Shown in pieces: positions 1 to 7,072 of a stretch of 16,078 nt of DNA (the first letter of the stretch is position 1; each line of letters starts with the position of its first letter). The position numbers and the translations under genes were made by a program. The notes under the pieces were generated by a model. That model was not told the DNA's origin. It saw only the letters and a list, made by a program, of their open reading frames with translations, and searched no databases. Location of the stretch: contig JADGOD010000111.1 of the NCBI GenBank assembly GCA_017883125.1, positions 1 through 16,078 of the forward strand, read 5' to 3'. The stretch is from Acidimicrobiales bacterium (GTDB lineage Bacteria > Actinomycetota > Acidimicrobiia > Acidimicrobiales > RAAP-2).

Positions 1-123
1 GAGCACAAGCTGCCCGCCGAGAAGTTCGTCACCCATGAGTTCTCCTTCGACCAGATGCTCGAGGCGTACGAAGTGTTCGGCAACGCTGCGAAGTACGACG
101 CCCTGAAGGTCCTCATCCATTAG
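1..123 (+). CDS. C-terminal end of a zinc-type alcohol dehydrogenase (partial)
   Basis: The first 40 codons of the window are open in frame 1 and end in TAG at 121-123. The peptide ends in a pattern typical of medium-chain zinc alcohol dehydrogenases: a conserved Thr-His-Glu-Phe stretch, a 'FDQMLEAYEVF' helix and a final 'ALKVLIH' strand. In that family this tail closes the catalytic GroES-like domain after the Rossmann fold. The start, the zinc ligands and the nucleotide-binding motif lie outside the window, so substrate and cofactor cannot be read. It would most likely oxidise or reduce an alcohol/aldehyde with NAD(P). It converges on the F420-type oxidoreductase gene downstream. Confidence 0.65.
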   Translation, partial: EHKLPAEKFVTHEFSFDQMLEAYEVFGNAAKYDALKVLIH

Positions 124-352
124 AGGACGGCGAAGAGGCGCTGAAAGCGGGTGCATCCCCGAAGTGCCTCAGGGGCACCCCGAACGTTGGCTGACACGGC
201 ACTAGGAGACCGTTGTTTTTCTCGACACTCTTCGAGAATCGCTGCGGAAATGAGATGGCGGGTCCGCCAAGATGGAGATCGGGCCTTACGGACGATCCTG
301 TGCGGAGGTCGAATTGTGTCCTCCCGGCGAACTCCAATACGACAACAGTCTC
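124..352. other. Convergent intergenic region with inverted repeats
   Basis: This 229-bp stretch lies between two converging genes and I see no credible gene in it. It holds a short perfect hairpin GTGCC-TCAGG-GGCAC (164-178), nested in a looser GGGTG/CACCC fold, which could end the dehydrogenase transcript. It also holds a perfect 7-bp inverted repeat TTCTCGA-CACTCT-TCGAGAA (219-238). The T-run lies 5' of the second repeat on the plus strand and there is none 3' of it on either strand, so it is not a textbook intrinsic terminator for either gene. Confidence 0.4.
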
Positions 353-1402
353 CTAGCCAGCGAGGCGCTTGACGGTCTCGATGAGATCGGCAGGCCGCTG
401 GCCAGCGGTCGGGACGGGAGCCACCTGGAGGTGCGTCACCCCCGCCTCCTTGTACGCGGCGATGCGGTCGGCGACGTAGGCCTCTGGGCCGCAGAGCGTG
501 GTGAGCTCGAGGAACTCATCGGGGACCGCCGCCTCGGCCTCGGCCTTCTTGCCGGAGAGGTAAAGGTCTTGGATGACCTCGGCTTCCTTCTCGTAGCCGT
601 AGCGGACCGCCACGTCGTTGTAGAAGTTCTTGCCCTTGGCCCCCATCCCACCCACGTAGAGGGCGACCATCGGACGGACCTTCTCGCGGAGGGCGATCAC
701 GTCGTCGCCCTCACCGATGGCCAGCATCCCGCCGGCGGTGAGCATCAGCGGCGCCAGGGAGGCGTCCCGCTTCGCGGTTCCGGCAGCCAGCGAGGCGCCC
801 CACACCTTGTGCGCCTTCTCCGGGATGAAGAGGTGGGGGATCCAGCCGTCGGCGATCTCCGCTGTCATCTCCACGTTCTTCTCGCCGAGGGCTGCAAGCC
901 AGATCGGGATGGTCGGACGGACCGGATGGGTGATGATCTTGAGCGCCTTGCCGAGTCCGGTCCCCTTCCCGGCGGGGAGCGGGAGCTGGTAGTACTTCCC
1001 GTCGAACTCGACCGGGCCCTCTCGCTTCCAGACCTGTCGGCAGATCGCCGCGATCTCCCGGGTCCGGCCAAGGGGAGCATCGTAGGGGACGCCGTGGAAC
1101 CCCTCGATCACCTGAGGGCCCGAGGCACCGAGGCCGAGGTGGAAGCGACCGTCGCTCAGGGCGTCGAGGCCCGCACCGGTCATCGCCATGAGGGTCGGCG
1201 TGCGGGTGTAGATGGTCAAGATCGCCGAGCCGATCTCGACGTTCTCGGTCAGTGCTGCGAGGTAGCCCATGAGGCTCGGCCCATCGAACCCGTACGCCTC
1301 GGCCACCCACACGAGGTCGAGGCCGGCCTTCTCGAGCTCGACGACGTTCTGGGCGGACCTCTTGAAGCCGCCGGAGTAGTCGAGCATCGTACTGATCTTC
1401 AT
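353..1402 (-). CDS. LLM-class F420-dependent oxidoreductase (Rv3520c-like)
   Basis: The 349-residue protein has the layout of the bacterial luciferase-like monooxygenase superfamily: an N-terminal strand 'MKISTMLDY', a 'VWVAEAYGFDGPS' segment near residue 35, a 'GSAILTIYTRTP' strand near residue 58, and 'GRFHLGLGASGPQVIEGFHG' near residue 85. The last pattern is typical of F420-binding members, which use reduced or oxidised deazaflavin F420 to move hydride. Length and pattern resemble the mycobacterial Rv3520c family, found in the cholesterol-catabolism regulon (family knowledge). The ATG at 1402 is preceded by GGGAGAAG about 6 bp upstream. It lies 80 bp downstream of the rhodanese/beta-lactamase gene with an AT-rich promoter-like gap between, so it may have its own promoter. 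Substrate unknown. Confidence 0.85.
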   Translation of the reverse strand: MKISTMLDYSGGFKRSAQNVVELEKAGLDLVWVAEAYGFDGPSLMGYLAALTENVEIGSAILTIYTRTPTLMAMTGAGLDALSDGRFHLGLGASGPQVIEGFHGVPYDAPLGRTREIAAICRQVWKREGPVEFDGKYYQLPLPAGKGTGLGKALKIITHPVRPTIPIWLAALGEKNVEMTAEIADGWIPHLFIPEKAHKVWGASLAAGTAKRDASLAPLMLTAGGMLAIGEGDDVIALREKVRPMVALYVGGMGAKGKNFYNDVAVRYGYEKEAEVIQDLYLSGKKAEAEAAVPDEFLELTTLCGPEAYVADRIAAYKEAGVTHLQVAPVPTAGQRPADLIETVKRLAG

Positions 1403-1482
1403 GGCTTCTCCCGGTTAGAACGTCGAAAATAGTGCACTTATAATTCTTGCAGAGATCAAGGTGGGGCGCGCGGGACGAGCGA
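1403..1482 (-). promoter_or_regulatory. AT-rich candidate promoter before the F420 oxidoreductase
   Basis: In a GC-rich window, the stretch 1419-1447 stands out as AT-rich. On the minus strand it reads AATTATAAGTGCACTATTTTC, with a TATAAG box and a perfect AGTGCACT palindrome (1431-1438). A CGGTTAGAAC sequence (1412-1421, plus strand) lies between this and the ribosome-binding site. It contains TAGAAC, which looks like one half of the KstR-type operator TAGAAC..GTTCTA, but the second half is not present. No clear -35 box at proper spacing was found, so the exact start of transcription is uncertain. Confidence 0.35.
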
Positions 1483-2592
1483 CTAGACGCCCTGGTGCCC
1501 AGGCGTCGTCGCCACGGCGCACCGGTTCGGACCGAGCTCGAGGGCGTTGGTCTCTTCACCCGTGAGGGTCACCAGACCCTGGTTGGCTTCAACGATGGAC
1601 TGGTAGTTCGGAGGCCTGTTCGTGGCCTGCCCGGCGGACCAGGCCACGAACTCCTTGGCGTCCATCGAGAGCGCAGCCAAGGACGTGCGAAGCTCGCCCA
1701 AGGTGGAGCCGACGAGGTGGTCGCTCCGGACCTCGACGCTCGGTCCGTAGTGAGCGGGAAGCACGAGCATGTCGTCATCGAACTGGAGCAGCTCGTCGTG
1801 AAGGGAGCGGAACAGCTCGAGTGCGAACTGCTCGGCCTTGTCGGCCAGGTCGGGTCGGCCGACGCTCTCGATGAAGAGGGTGTCGCCGGTGAAGAGCGCC
1901 ACGTCGGTGACGAAGAACGTGGTCGACCCCATGGTGTGGCCCGGCGTCCTCAGGGCGCCGATCCCCAGGGCGTGCGATCGACCCAGAGGGATCGGCGCAT
2001 CATGGGCCAGTGGCTCGACAGCAAAGGCATAGTCATCGGAATCGCTGAGCACCAGTGCCGCCCCGGTTGCCTCGGCGAGGAGCCGAGCACCGCTGACGTG
2101 ATCGGCATGGAGGTGGGTGTCGGCGACGTGCGTCACCTGCCAGCCCCTCGCGTTCGCGATGGCGATCGGCCGCTCGATGTCGATGGACGGATCGATCACC
2201 ACGCAGGAGTCCTCTGCCCCCACCACGTAGGACAGGCACCCCTTGCCCCGACGCCGGATCTGGACGATGGTGACACCTCCGAGATGGAGTGCAACCTCGT
2301 CGTAGGTCCTGGCCCAGGCGGCCATGCCACCGGCCAGCACCATGGCGTCAACCCCCTGGTCCGCCAGGATCCCCGAGGCCTCCTCGGCTCGCAGGCCCTG
2401 TCCGCAGACCAGGACCACCAGTCCGTCGGTGGGGATCTCGCCGATCCGGGTCTCGATCTGGTCGAGGGGGATGTTGATCGCCCTGGGGATCGACCACTCC
2501 TCAAACTCTTCGGGCGTCCGGACGTCGATGACCGTCAGCGTCTCAGGCTCATCAAGCAATGCCAAGAACTTCCCTGGTTCGATCTCAGTCAC
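1483..2592 (-). CDS. Rhodanese / metallo-beta-lactamase fusion, persulfide dioxygenase-like
   Basis: Read from the GTG at 2592, the protein is 369 residues. Residues 1-95 form a rhodanese domain with 'VIDVRTPEEF' and an active-site loop starting at Cys63 (CGQGLR). Residues 105-330 form a metallo-beta-lactamase fold with HLHADH (His160, His162, Asp164, His165), GHTMGS (His219), FTGDTLFI (Asp237) and PAHYGPS (His281). In ETHE1-type persulfide dioxygenases an equivalent set holds one iron, and the enzyme turns a thiol persulfide into sulfite, which a rhodanese can convert to thiosulfate. The domain order is the reverse of the better-known dioxygenase-then-rhodanese fusions. GTG 2592 is preferred because GGGAAAGG lies about 11 bp upstream and the rhodanese pattern begins right after it. 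In-frame ATGs at 2625 and 2634 would add 11-14 residues without homology. The physiological thiol (mycothiol?) is inference. Confidence 0.82.
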   Translation of the reverse strand: MTEIEPGKFLALLDEPETLTVIDVRTPEEFEEWSIPRAINIPLDQIETRIGEIPTDGLVVLVCGQGLRAEEASGILADQGVDAMVLAGGMAAWARTYDEVALHLGGVTIVQIRRRGKGCLSYVVGAEDSCVVIDPSIDIERPIAIANARGWQVTHVADTHLHADHVSGARLLAEATGAALVLSDSDDYAFAVEPLAHDAPIPLGRSHALGIGALRTPGHTMGSTTFFVTDVALFTGDTLFIESVGRPDLADKAEQFALELFRSLHDELLQFDDDMLVLPAHYGPSVEVRSDHLVGSTLGELRTSLAALSMDAKEFVAWSAGQATNRPPNYQSIVEANQGLVTLTGEETNALELGPNRCAVATTPGHQGV

Positions 2593-2632
2593 TGACGGCC
2601 TACCTTTCCCTCTGCGTGCCACCATAGAGGCC
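2593..2632. promoter_or_regulatory. Short divergent promoter region between two rhodanese genes
   Basis: Only 40 bp separate the GTG of the fused rhodanese gene (minus) from the ATG of the single-domain rhodanese (plus). The region holds both ribosome-binding sites: CCTTTCCC (2603-2610), which is GGGAAAGG on the minus strand, and AGAGG (2626-2630) for the plus gene. Both transcripts must therefore start inside the other's coding region or be leaderless, and the two genes probably share a regulator. No operator palindrome was recognised. Confidence 0.45.
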
Positions 2633-2983
2633 ATGTCTGATCCCACTCCACCCATCGCCCAATGTGAACCTACCGAAGCGCAGCGCCGAATTGACGGCGG
2701 ATCGCTCCTTCTCGACGTGAGGACTCCCGAGGAGTTCGGCGCCGGCCATGCCCCCTCGGCGCGGTTCATCCCGCTCCAGGAGCTCGAGTCCCGGCTCGGT
2801 GAGCTCGATCCCTCGGTCGCAGTGATCTGCATCTGCCGCTCGGGTGGACGCTCCCAGGCGGCAGCGGAGGTCCTGGTCTTCCATGGCTTCGACGCGGCGA
2901 ACCTCGTCGGTGGAATGCAGGCCTGGGCTGCGGGTGGTGGTTCGGTCGTCACCGACGACGGAGGGCCCGGCACCGTCATCTGA
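2633..2983 (+). CDS. Single-domain rhodanese sulfurtransferase
   Basis: The 116-residue protein is one rhodanese domain. It shows 'LLLDVRTPEEFGAGHAPSA' at 26-43, the active loop CRSGGRS beginning at Cys68, and the closing 'GFDAANLVGGMQAWAAGG' at 85-102. A six-residue loop after the cysteine is typical of sulfurtransferases that carry a persulfide and pass it to thiols or cyanide, as in GlpE-like proteins. The ATG at 2633 has AGAGG a few bases upstream. It diverges from the rhodanese/beta-lactamase fusion, so the two likely act together on sulfane sulfur. Its stop codon overlaps an ATG (TGATG, 2981-2985) that begins the decayed ACT-domain gene, implying the two were once translationally coupled. 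No signal peptide is visible, so it should be cytoplasmic. Confidence 0.85.
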   Translation: MSDPTPPIAQCEPTEAQRRIDGGSLLLDVRTPEEFGAGHAPSARFIPLQELESRLGELDPSVAVICICRSGGRSQAAAEVLVFHGFDAANLVGGMQAWAAGGGSVVTDDGGPGTVI

Positions 2984-3384
2984 TGGGCGATCCACGGCCC
3001 GAGCAGGATCTCGGCGTCCTGCTCTCCACGCTCTCGGTCACACAGAGCGCGGGTGCTTCGTCTTCCTTCCGGGCACCGCCGACGTCGACCGGGCCGCGAT
3101 CGCCGCGCTGAGTACCGAAGACGAGGGGACCACGGTCGTCGCCTAGGACGACGCAGCTCGAGTCGGTCACCCCCCCCGACTTCGTCGCCGCGTAGATCAC
3201 CCTAGACCTCGAGAGCGCTCCCGACGCCGTCGGCCTGACCGCGGCGGTCTCCGGAGCCCTGACCCAGGTCGGCATCGCCTGCAACGTGCTCACCGGCCCG
3301 CACCACGACCACCTCGTGGTTGCAGAGCCCGGCGTCGACCGCGCTCTTGGGATCCTCGCAAACTCGGCGGCGGATCACCGCTGA
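2983..3384 (+). pseudogene. Decayed ACT-domain protein gene (two indels, two stops)
   Basis: No open frame covers this stretch, but three pieces join into one ACT-domain protein. Piece 1, in the frame of ATG 2983, gives MGDPRPEQDLGVLLSTLS. Piece 2, in the -1 frame (about 3050-3146), gives CFVFLPGTADVDRAAIAALS and TEDEGTTVV. Piece 3, back in the first frame (about 3170-3384), gives DAVGLTAAVSGALTQVGIAC and NVLTGPHHDHLVV, the signature of the last ACT repeat. Lesions: a missing base near the G-run at about 3051, an in-frame TAG at 3144-3146, one extra C in an eight-C run (3170-3177), and TAG at 3193-3195 where this family has Trp (TGG to TAG). Intact relatives are about 130 residues and are thought to bind small ligands. 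The start overlaps the rhodanese stop. Confidence 0.8.
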
Positions 3385-3395
3385 GATCGAGGTGG

Positions 3396-3411
3396 GACTC
3401 CCCGGGGGGTC
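3396..3411. repeat. Inverted repeat upstream of the ArdC-like gene
   Basis: GACTCCCC directly followed by GGGGGGTC forms a 16-bp near-perfect palindrome with a single T/G wobble position. It lies about 33 bp before the GTG of the ArdC-like gene and just after the decayed ACT-domain gene. It could be an operator or simply a GC-rich chance palindrome. No T-run follows, so it is not a clear terminator. Confidence 0.3.
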
Positions 3412-3443
3412 GCGCACGGTCTCTCACCGCGACCTTTGGGTGC

Positions 3444-4313
3444 GTGACCACCACCCACGCCAACCGCCGCCACGACCTCATCGAGAGGAGGGAGCACCTG
3501 CTCGACCAGCTCGAGACGCGGGTGCTCGAGCTCCAGACGACTGCGACCTGGCAGCGCTACCTCGCCGTCCAGTCGCGCTTCCATCACTACAGCCATCGCA
3601 ACGTCCTGTTGATCTCCATGCAGCGGCCAGAGGCCACCTCAGTGGCCGGGTTCCGCACATGGGAGGCCCTAGGCCGCTACGTCCTCAAGGGCGAGCGGGG
3701 CATCAGCATCCTGGCGCCCATGATCGTTCGTGGCCGGGACGAGGAGGAGGGTCGTCTGACGGGGTTCCGGTGGGTGAACGTCTTCGACGTCTCCCAGACC
3801 GACGGCGCCCCCCTGCCGAGCCCCGTCACCTTGCTCCGCCGAGACGAGCCTGCCGAGCTGACGTCTCGGCTCATCCGGGTCGCCTCGACACTGGGGTTCG
3901 ATGTCGTCCTCGACAAGCTCCCGCCGGGCGTCAACGGCGAGTGCCGATGGTCGACGGCCACCATCGTCGTCGAGAGGGCCAACGCTCCGCTCCAGAGAGC
4001 CAAGACGCTGGCCCATGAGCTGGGCCACGTCCTGCTCCACCGCACCCAGACGGATCGGGCGCGGGCGGAGATCGAGGCCGAGTCCGTCGCCTACATCGTC
4101 CTCGCTGCATCGGGTGCGGACGCCGCCGCCTACAGCGCCGGCTACGTGGCATCGTGGCTTGGCCCGAACGCCGACGTCAGGGGCGCGATCCAGCAGTCGT
4201 GCCAGGCCATCCAGTCGGCCAGCGCTGCCATCCTCGACGGGCTCGCCGCCTTCCGGACCCCACCAGCGATCCGCGACGACCCAGAGGCCTGGGATCGGCT
4301 CCCGAGTGCCTAG
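3444..4313 (+). CDS. ArdC-like antirestriction protein / ImmA-IrrE-type zinc metalloprotease
   Basis: The 289-residue protein has two parts. Residues 30-120 resemble the N-terminal ssDNA-binding domain of ArdC-like antirestriction proteins: 'FHHYSHRNVLLISMQRP' and 'WEALGRYVLKGERGISILAP'. Residues 180-225 carry a zinc-protease motif HELGH (His191, Glu192, His195) followed by 'EIEAESVAYIV', which supplies the third metal ligand in this family. ArdC on plasmids protects incoming DNA from restriction enzymes; chromosomal relatives with this layout are common in actinobacterial mobile regions (family knowledge). The start is GTG 3444; I see only a weak ribosome-binding site. The gene is out of theme with its catabolic neighbours and sits beside a decayed gene, which suggests a scar of DNA transfer. 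Antirestriction versus proteolytic regulation cannot be decided here. Confidence 0.75.
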   Translation: MTTTHANRRHDLIERREHLLDQLETRVLELQTTATWQRYLAVQSRFHHYSHRNVLLISMQRPEATSVAGFRTWEALGRYVLKGERGISILAPMIVRGRDEEEGRLTGFRWVNVFDVSQTDGAPLPSPVTLLRRDEPAELTSRLIRVASTLGFDVVLDKLPPGVNGECRWSTATIVVERANAPLQRAKTLAHELGHVLLHRTQTDRARAEIEAESVAYIVLAASGADAAAYSAGYVASWLGPNADVRGAIQQSCQAIQSASAAILDGLAAFRTPPAIRDDPEAWDRLPSA

Positions 4314-4572
4314 GGAGGACCATTGCTGACGTCCCCCTGGGGCTTCGCCGGCGGTGGGCTCGGGCCCGACGCCACCAGGGCGCCGTGGGGCAGACGAGCG
4401 CGGTGATCGCCACCGTCAGGCCGCGTGATCACGCGACCTCACCGAGCGGTGGCTCGACGGTCAACTCCGAGGGAGCCGCGTGCACCGCGGCGCTCCCGCT
4501 GCAGTGCCCGCCGATCGTCAAGGACCCGCTCTGCGAGAAGAGCGAGTGCGGACCGCGACGGCGGGCGCTTGA
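4314..4572. other. Gene-poor stretch with two doubtful tiny reading frames
   Basis: Nothing recognisable lies between the ArdC-like gene and the converging acyl-CoA dehydrogenase. A GGGAGG at 4313-4318 stands 4 bp before a TTG at 4323 that opens a 27-codon frame, ending in a GTGA overlap with a 64-codon frame (4403-4597). The latter has four cysteines in CTAALPLQC and CEKSEC, slightly like a metal-binding knuckle, but it runs 25 bp into the converging gene and has no relative I recognise. It may be the remnant of a gene once linked to the ArdC-like gene. I would not annotate a protein here. Confidence 0.3.
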
Positions 4573-5841
4573 TCAGCGAGGTCGGGTCGGCGTCTGATTG
4601 TGGAGCACCTCGTTGAAGGGCTTGTCCTTGTCCGCGGCGTACTCACGGGGCATCAAGAGCACCCGCTCCGAGATGATGTTCCGCTGCATCTCGTTGCTCC
4701 CTCCGCCGAGGCTCCCGCCCTGGCGCATGAGGTAGTCGAGGGACTTCTGCCGCGACGGGGCTCCCGGCTCCCACACAGGCGCCGCGGTCCCGAGGATCTC
4801 CAGGTTGATCTCCTGGCGACGCTCCGAGGTCATCGCGGAGTACAGGCGCGGGATCGATCCCGCGGTCCCTGGAACGAGCCCCTGCTTGATCGCCGTGGCG
4901 GTCCGAGCCGTGAGCTGTTCGCCGACGGTCTCGTTGATCTTGGCCTCTGCAATCAGCTGGCGGATCGCCGGATCACCCAGCGTCCCGTTCGACTCGGCGA
5001 GCTCGATCAGATCGCTGCGGTTCGAGGTGCCGTGGCCGCGCTGGCCCTGGCCGCTGAGGTAGGGACTCCCCCCACCCATGGCGTCTCGCTCATGGAACAG
5101 GAGACGGGAGGCCACGGTCCAGCCGTCATCGATCTTCCCCAGCACATCTTCGATCGGGATCGGGACGTCATCGAAGAACTCCTGGCAGAACTCGTTGGCG
5201 CCGGTGGCCATCTTGATCTGCTGGATCTCGACGCCGGGCTGGTGGATCTTCAGGATGAACACCGTGATCCCGCTGTGCTTGGGGACCTCGGGGTTGGTGC
5301 GAGCGAGCACGAGCGCGTAGTCGGCGCGGAAGGCCCCGGAACTCCAGATCTTCGACCCGTTCAGGTGGAAGATGTCGCCGTCGCGGGTGGCCTTGGTCAC
5401 GAGTCCGGCCAGGTCCGAGCCACCGGAGGGCTCCGAGAGGAACTGGACCCAGATCTCCTCACCGGAGATCAGCTTCGGCAGGTGTCGCTTCTTCTGTGCT
5501 TCGGTCCCGAAGTCGAGCAACGTCGCCCCGAGGATGGACAGCGACGGGATGTTGAGCACCGTGGGCATCTGATAGGGACCAGACTCCTCGGTGAACGCAC
5601 GCTGGTGGGCCAGCGAGAGACCCTGGCCGCCGTACTCGACCGGGAAGCAGAGCCCGGCGAACCCTCCGTCGAAGAGGATCTTCTGGAGCTTGCGGGCGTA
5701 GACCCCGTTCTCGTCTTCGCGCGCGATGTCCGCGTTCGACTTGCCCTCGATCCGGGGCATGTTCTCTGCCAGCCAGGCCCGCGCCCGGAGGCGGAAGGAC
5801 TCGACATCTTCAGCTGCATCGGTGGTTGATTCGGTGCTCAT
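4573..5841 (-). CDS. Acyl-CoA dehydrogenase, catalytic-type subunit (FadE)
   Basis: The 422-residue protein has the acyl-CoA dehydrogenase fold: helical N-domain with 'FAGLCFPVEYGGQGLSLAHQ' near 61-80, FAD/substrate strand 'FLSEPSGGSDLAG' near 134-146, 'WSSGAFRADYALVLART' near 166-182, and C-terminal 'GGGSNEMQRNIISERVL' near 390. Glu251 in 'LLFHERD' sits where isovaleryl-CoA dehydrogenase-type enzymes carry their catalytic base in helix G. That replaces the Glu found before GT in medium-chain enzymes, which is Gly here. It should remove two hydrogens alpha,beta to a CoA thioester. The ATG at 5841 overlaps the stop of the upstream dehydrogenase gene by 4 bp (ATGA), with GGAG 5 bp before the start. 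Tight pairing with a subunit lacking the base suggests an alpha2beta2 FadE, as in mycobacterial FadE28/FadE29. Substrate is not deducible. Confidence 0.88.
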   Translation of the reverse strand: MSTESTTDAAEDVESFRLRARAWLAENMPRIEGKSNADIAREDENGVYARKLQKILFDGGFAGLCFPVEYGGQGLSLAHQRAFTEESGPYQMPTVLNIPSLSILGATLLDFGTEAQKKRHLPKLISGEEIWVQFLSEPSGGSDLAGLVTKATRDGDIFHLNGSKIWSSGAFRADYALVLARTNPEVPKHSGITVFILKIHQPGVEIQQIKMATGANEFCQEFFDDVPIPIEDVLGKIDDGWTVASRLLFHERDAMGGGSPYLSGQGQRGHGTSNRSDLIELAESNGTLGDPAIRQLIAEAKINETVGEQLTARTATAIKQGLVPGTAGSIPRLYSAMTSERRQEINLEILGTAAPVWEPGAPSRQKSLDYLMRQGGSLGGGSNEMQRNIISERVLLMPREYAADKDKPFNEVLHNQTPTRPR

Positions 5842-6977
5842 GCTGCTCCCAGCCCAAGGATCAATGCGATCCGTTCACGGTGATCTGCCGGCGACCCGAG
5901 GAGCGCTCTCTCCTGGACCGCTCGGCGAATGAAGAGGTGGAGATCGTGGTCCCACGTGGTCCCGATCCCCCCGGTCAGCTGCACGAAGTCGTGCAGCTCG
6001 GAGGTGACGCTCTGAGCGATGTACGCCTTGGCCGTGCTGGCGAGCTCCGAGGCGTCCCCCGCCCGGGCGTCCACGGCATTGGCGGCGGCAACGGTCGTGG
6101 CCAGCGATGCCTCGGCGAAGATCTTGTGGTCGGCGAACCGGTGCTTGAGCGCCTGGTAGGACGCAAGCGGGCGGCCGAACGAGTAGCGGTCGAACGCGTA
6201 CTCGAGGGTGAACCCGAGGACCTGGTCGATCGCCCCTGACATCGAGGCGCACTGGATGACGACCGCCAGATCGAGGAGTCGATCGATCTGCTCGCTCGCA
6301 TCAGCGACACCGCCCAGGAGGGAACCCGCGCCGATGCTCACGTCGTTGAAGTGGACGGCGCCGTGTCGACGGACAAAGTCGATGCTCTCCATCTCGGACA
6401 CCACGACCCCGGGGGTCGCTGCGTCGACGAGCACGTGGATCGGCACGCCATCGACGTCGGCGACCGCCAGGAAGAGATCAGCGACATCCGCCGCCTCGAT
6501 AGGAGCGGTCACGCCGCTGATGCGGTAGCCCGCTCCGTCCTTGGTCGCCTGGAGCCGAGGGCCTCCGGGGAGGATCGAGCCTCTCCCCGCTTCGATGCAC
6601 CAGGTGGCGATCGACTCACCCGAGAGGAGGCCGGGGAGGTGGCGATCTGCCTGCTCCGAGGTGCCGAACTCCGAGAGCGCGGCGGCCACGACGTTCACAG
6701 GCAGGAGCGGTCCCGGGGTGACCCGGCGACCCTGCTCCTCGGCGACGAGGATCAGATCGAGCAGGCCGTGTCCTGAGACGCTCCCTCCCCCGTGTTCTTC
6801 GGACACCAGCAGGGAGGTCCACCCGAGCTCTGCGCCCTGGCTCCACCACTTGCGGTTGAACCCGTGGGGCTCGCTCTCGGACCACTCGCGGACGGTGTCG
6901 ATCGGACAGGTCGCCTCGATGAACTTCGCCGTGGTCTCGCGGAAGAGCCCCTGGTCGTCAGTGAGTTCAAGATCCAC
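5838..6977 (-). CDS. Acyl-CoA dehydrogenase, partner-type subunit lacking the catalytic Glu
   Basis: The 379-residue protein is a second, more divergent acyl-CoA dehydrogenase. It keeps the fold: 'ELGWTSLLVSEEHGGGSVSG' near 50-70, 'FDRYSFGRPLASYQALKHRFADHK' near 265-288, and 'QLTGGIGTTWDHDLHLFIRRA' near 335-355. The middle FAD strand is degenerate ('ATWCIEAGRGSILPGG'). The helix-G segment reads 'LAVVIQCASMSG' with no Glu, and the GG.SE.Q C-terminal motif is absent. In heteromeric FadE enzymes one subunit has lost these residues in the same way. The start is GTG 6977 with AGGGGATG a few bases upstream. The stop overlaps the ATG of the next gene by 4 bp, so the two are almost surely co-translated and form one complex. 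Confidence 0.85.
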   Translation of the reverse strand: MDLELTDDQGLFRETTAKFIEATCPIDTVREWSESEPHGFNRKWWSQGAELGWTSLLVSEEHGGGSVSGHGLLDLILVAEEQGRRVTPGPLLPVNVVAAALSEFGTSEQADRHLPGLLSGESIATWCIEAGRGSILPGGPRLQATKDGAGYRISGVTAPIEAADVADLFLAVADVDGVPIHVLVDAATPGVVVSEMESIDFVRRHGAVHFNDVSIGAGSLLGGVADASEQIDRLLDLAVVIQCASMSGAIDQVLGFTLEYAFDRYSFGRPLASYQALKHRFADHKIFAEASLATTVAAANAVDARAGDASELASTAKAYIAQSVTSELHDFVQLTGGIGTTWDHDLHLFIRRAVQERALLGSPADHRERIALILGLGAA

Positions 6978-7072
6978 GCTTCATCCCCTCATCGCCGGCG
7001 AACCTTCGCGGGTCGCCGGGGCACAATCTCATATAGAAGTGCTAACCGTGTTCCCTACCGTACTGCTGGTGG
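6978..7072 (-). promoter_or_regulatory. Gap with stem-loop and AT-rich box between P450 and FadE pair
   Basis: This is the only real gap in the minus-strand unit. It contains a 10-bp stem with one mismatch, CCGGCGAACC-TTCGC-GGGTCGCCGG (6995-7019), ending about 17 bp before the GTG of the FadE partner gene. It also has an AT-rich stretch (7024-7045) that on the minus strand reads TTAGCACTTCTATATGAG, a plausible -10 region. CGGTTAGCAC (7039-7048, minus) resembles CGGTTAGAAC before the F420 oxidoreductase. The FadE pair may therefore have its own promoter, with the stem-loop in its leader. No T-run follows the stem, so simple termination of the P450 transcript is less likely. Confidence 0.4.

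Noticed and set aside
219..238. Perfect 7-bp inverted repeat as terminator of the F420 oxidoreductase
   Set aside because: On the minus strand the stem is followed by an A-run, not a T-run; on the plus strand the T-run comes before the stem.
272..1432. Long open frame on the plus strand opposite the F420 oxidoreductase
   Set aside because: It is the GC-rich antisense shadow of a well-supported gene and its translation resembles no family. The same holds for the long frames opposite the dehydrogenases, P450, amidohydrolase, hydratase and thiolase.
2593..2979. N-terminal extension of the rhodanese/beta-lactamase fusion to an upstream start
   Set aside because: The extension is antisense to the single-domain rhodanese gene, and the GTG at 2592 has a good ribosome-binding site right before the domain.
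4403..4597. Small cysteine-containing protein after the ArdC-like gene
   Set aside because: No homology recognised, poor start, and it overlaps the converging dehydrogenase gene by 25 bp.
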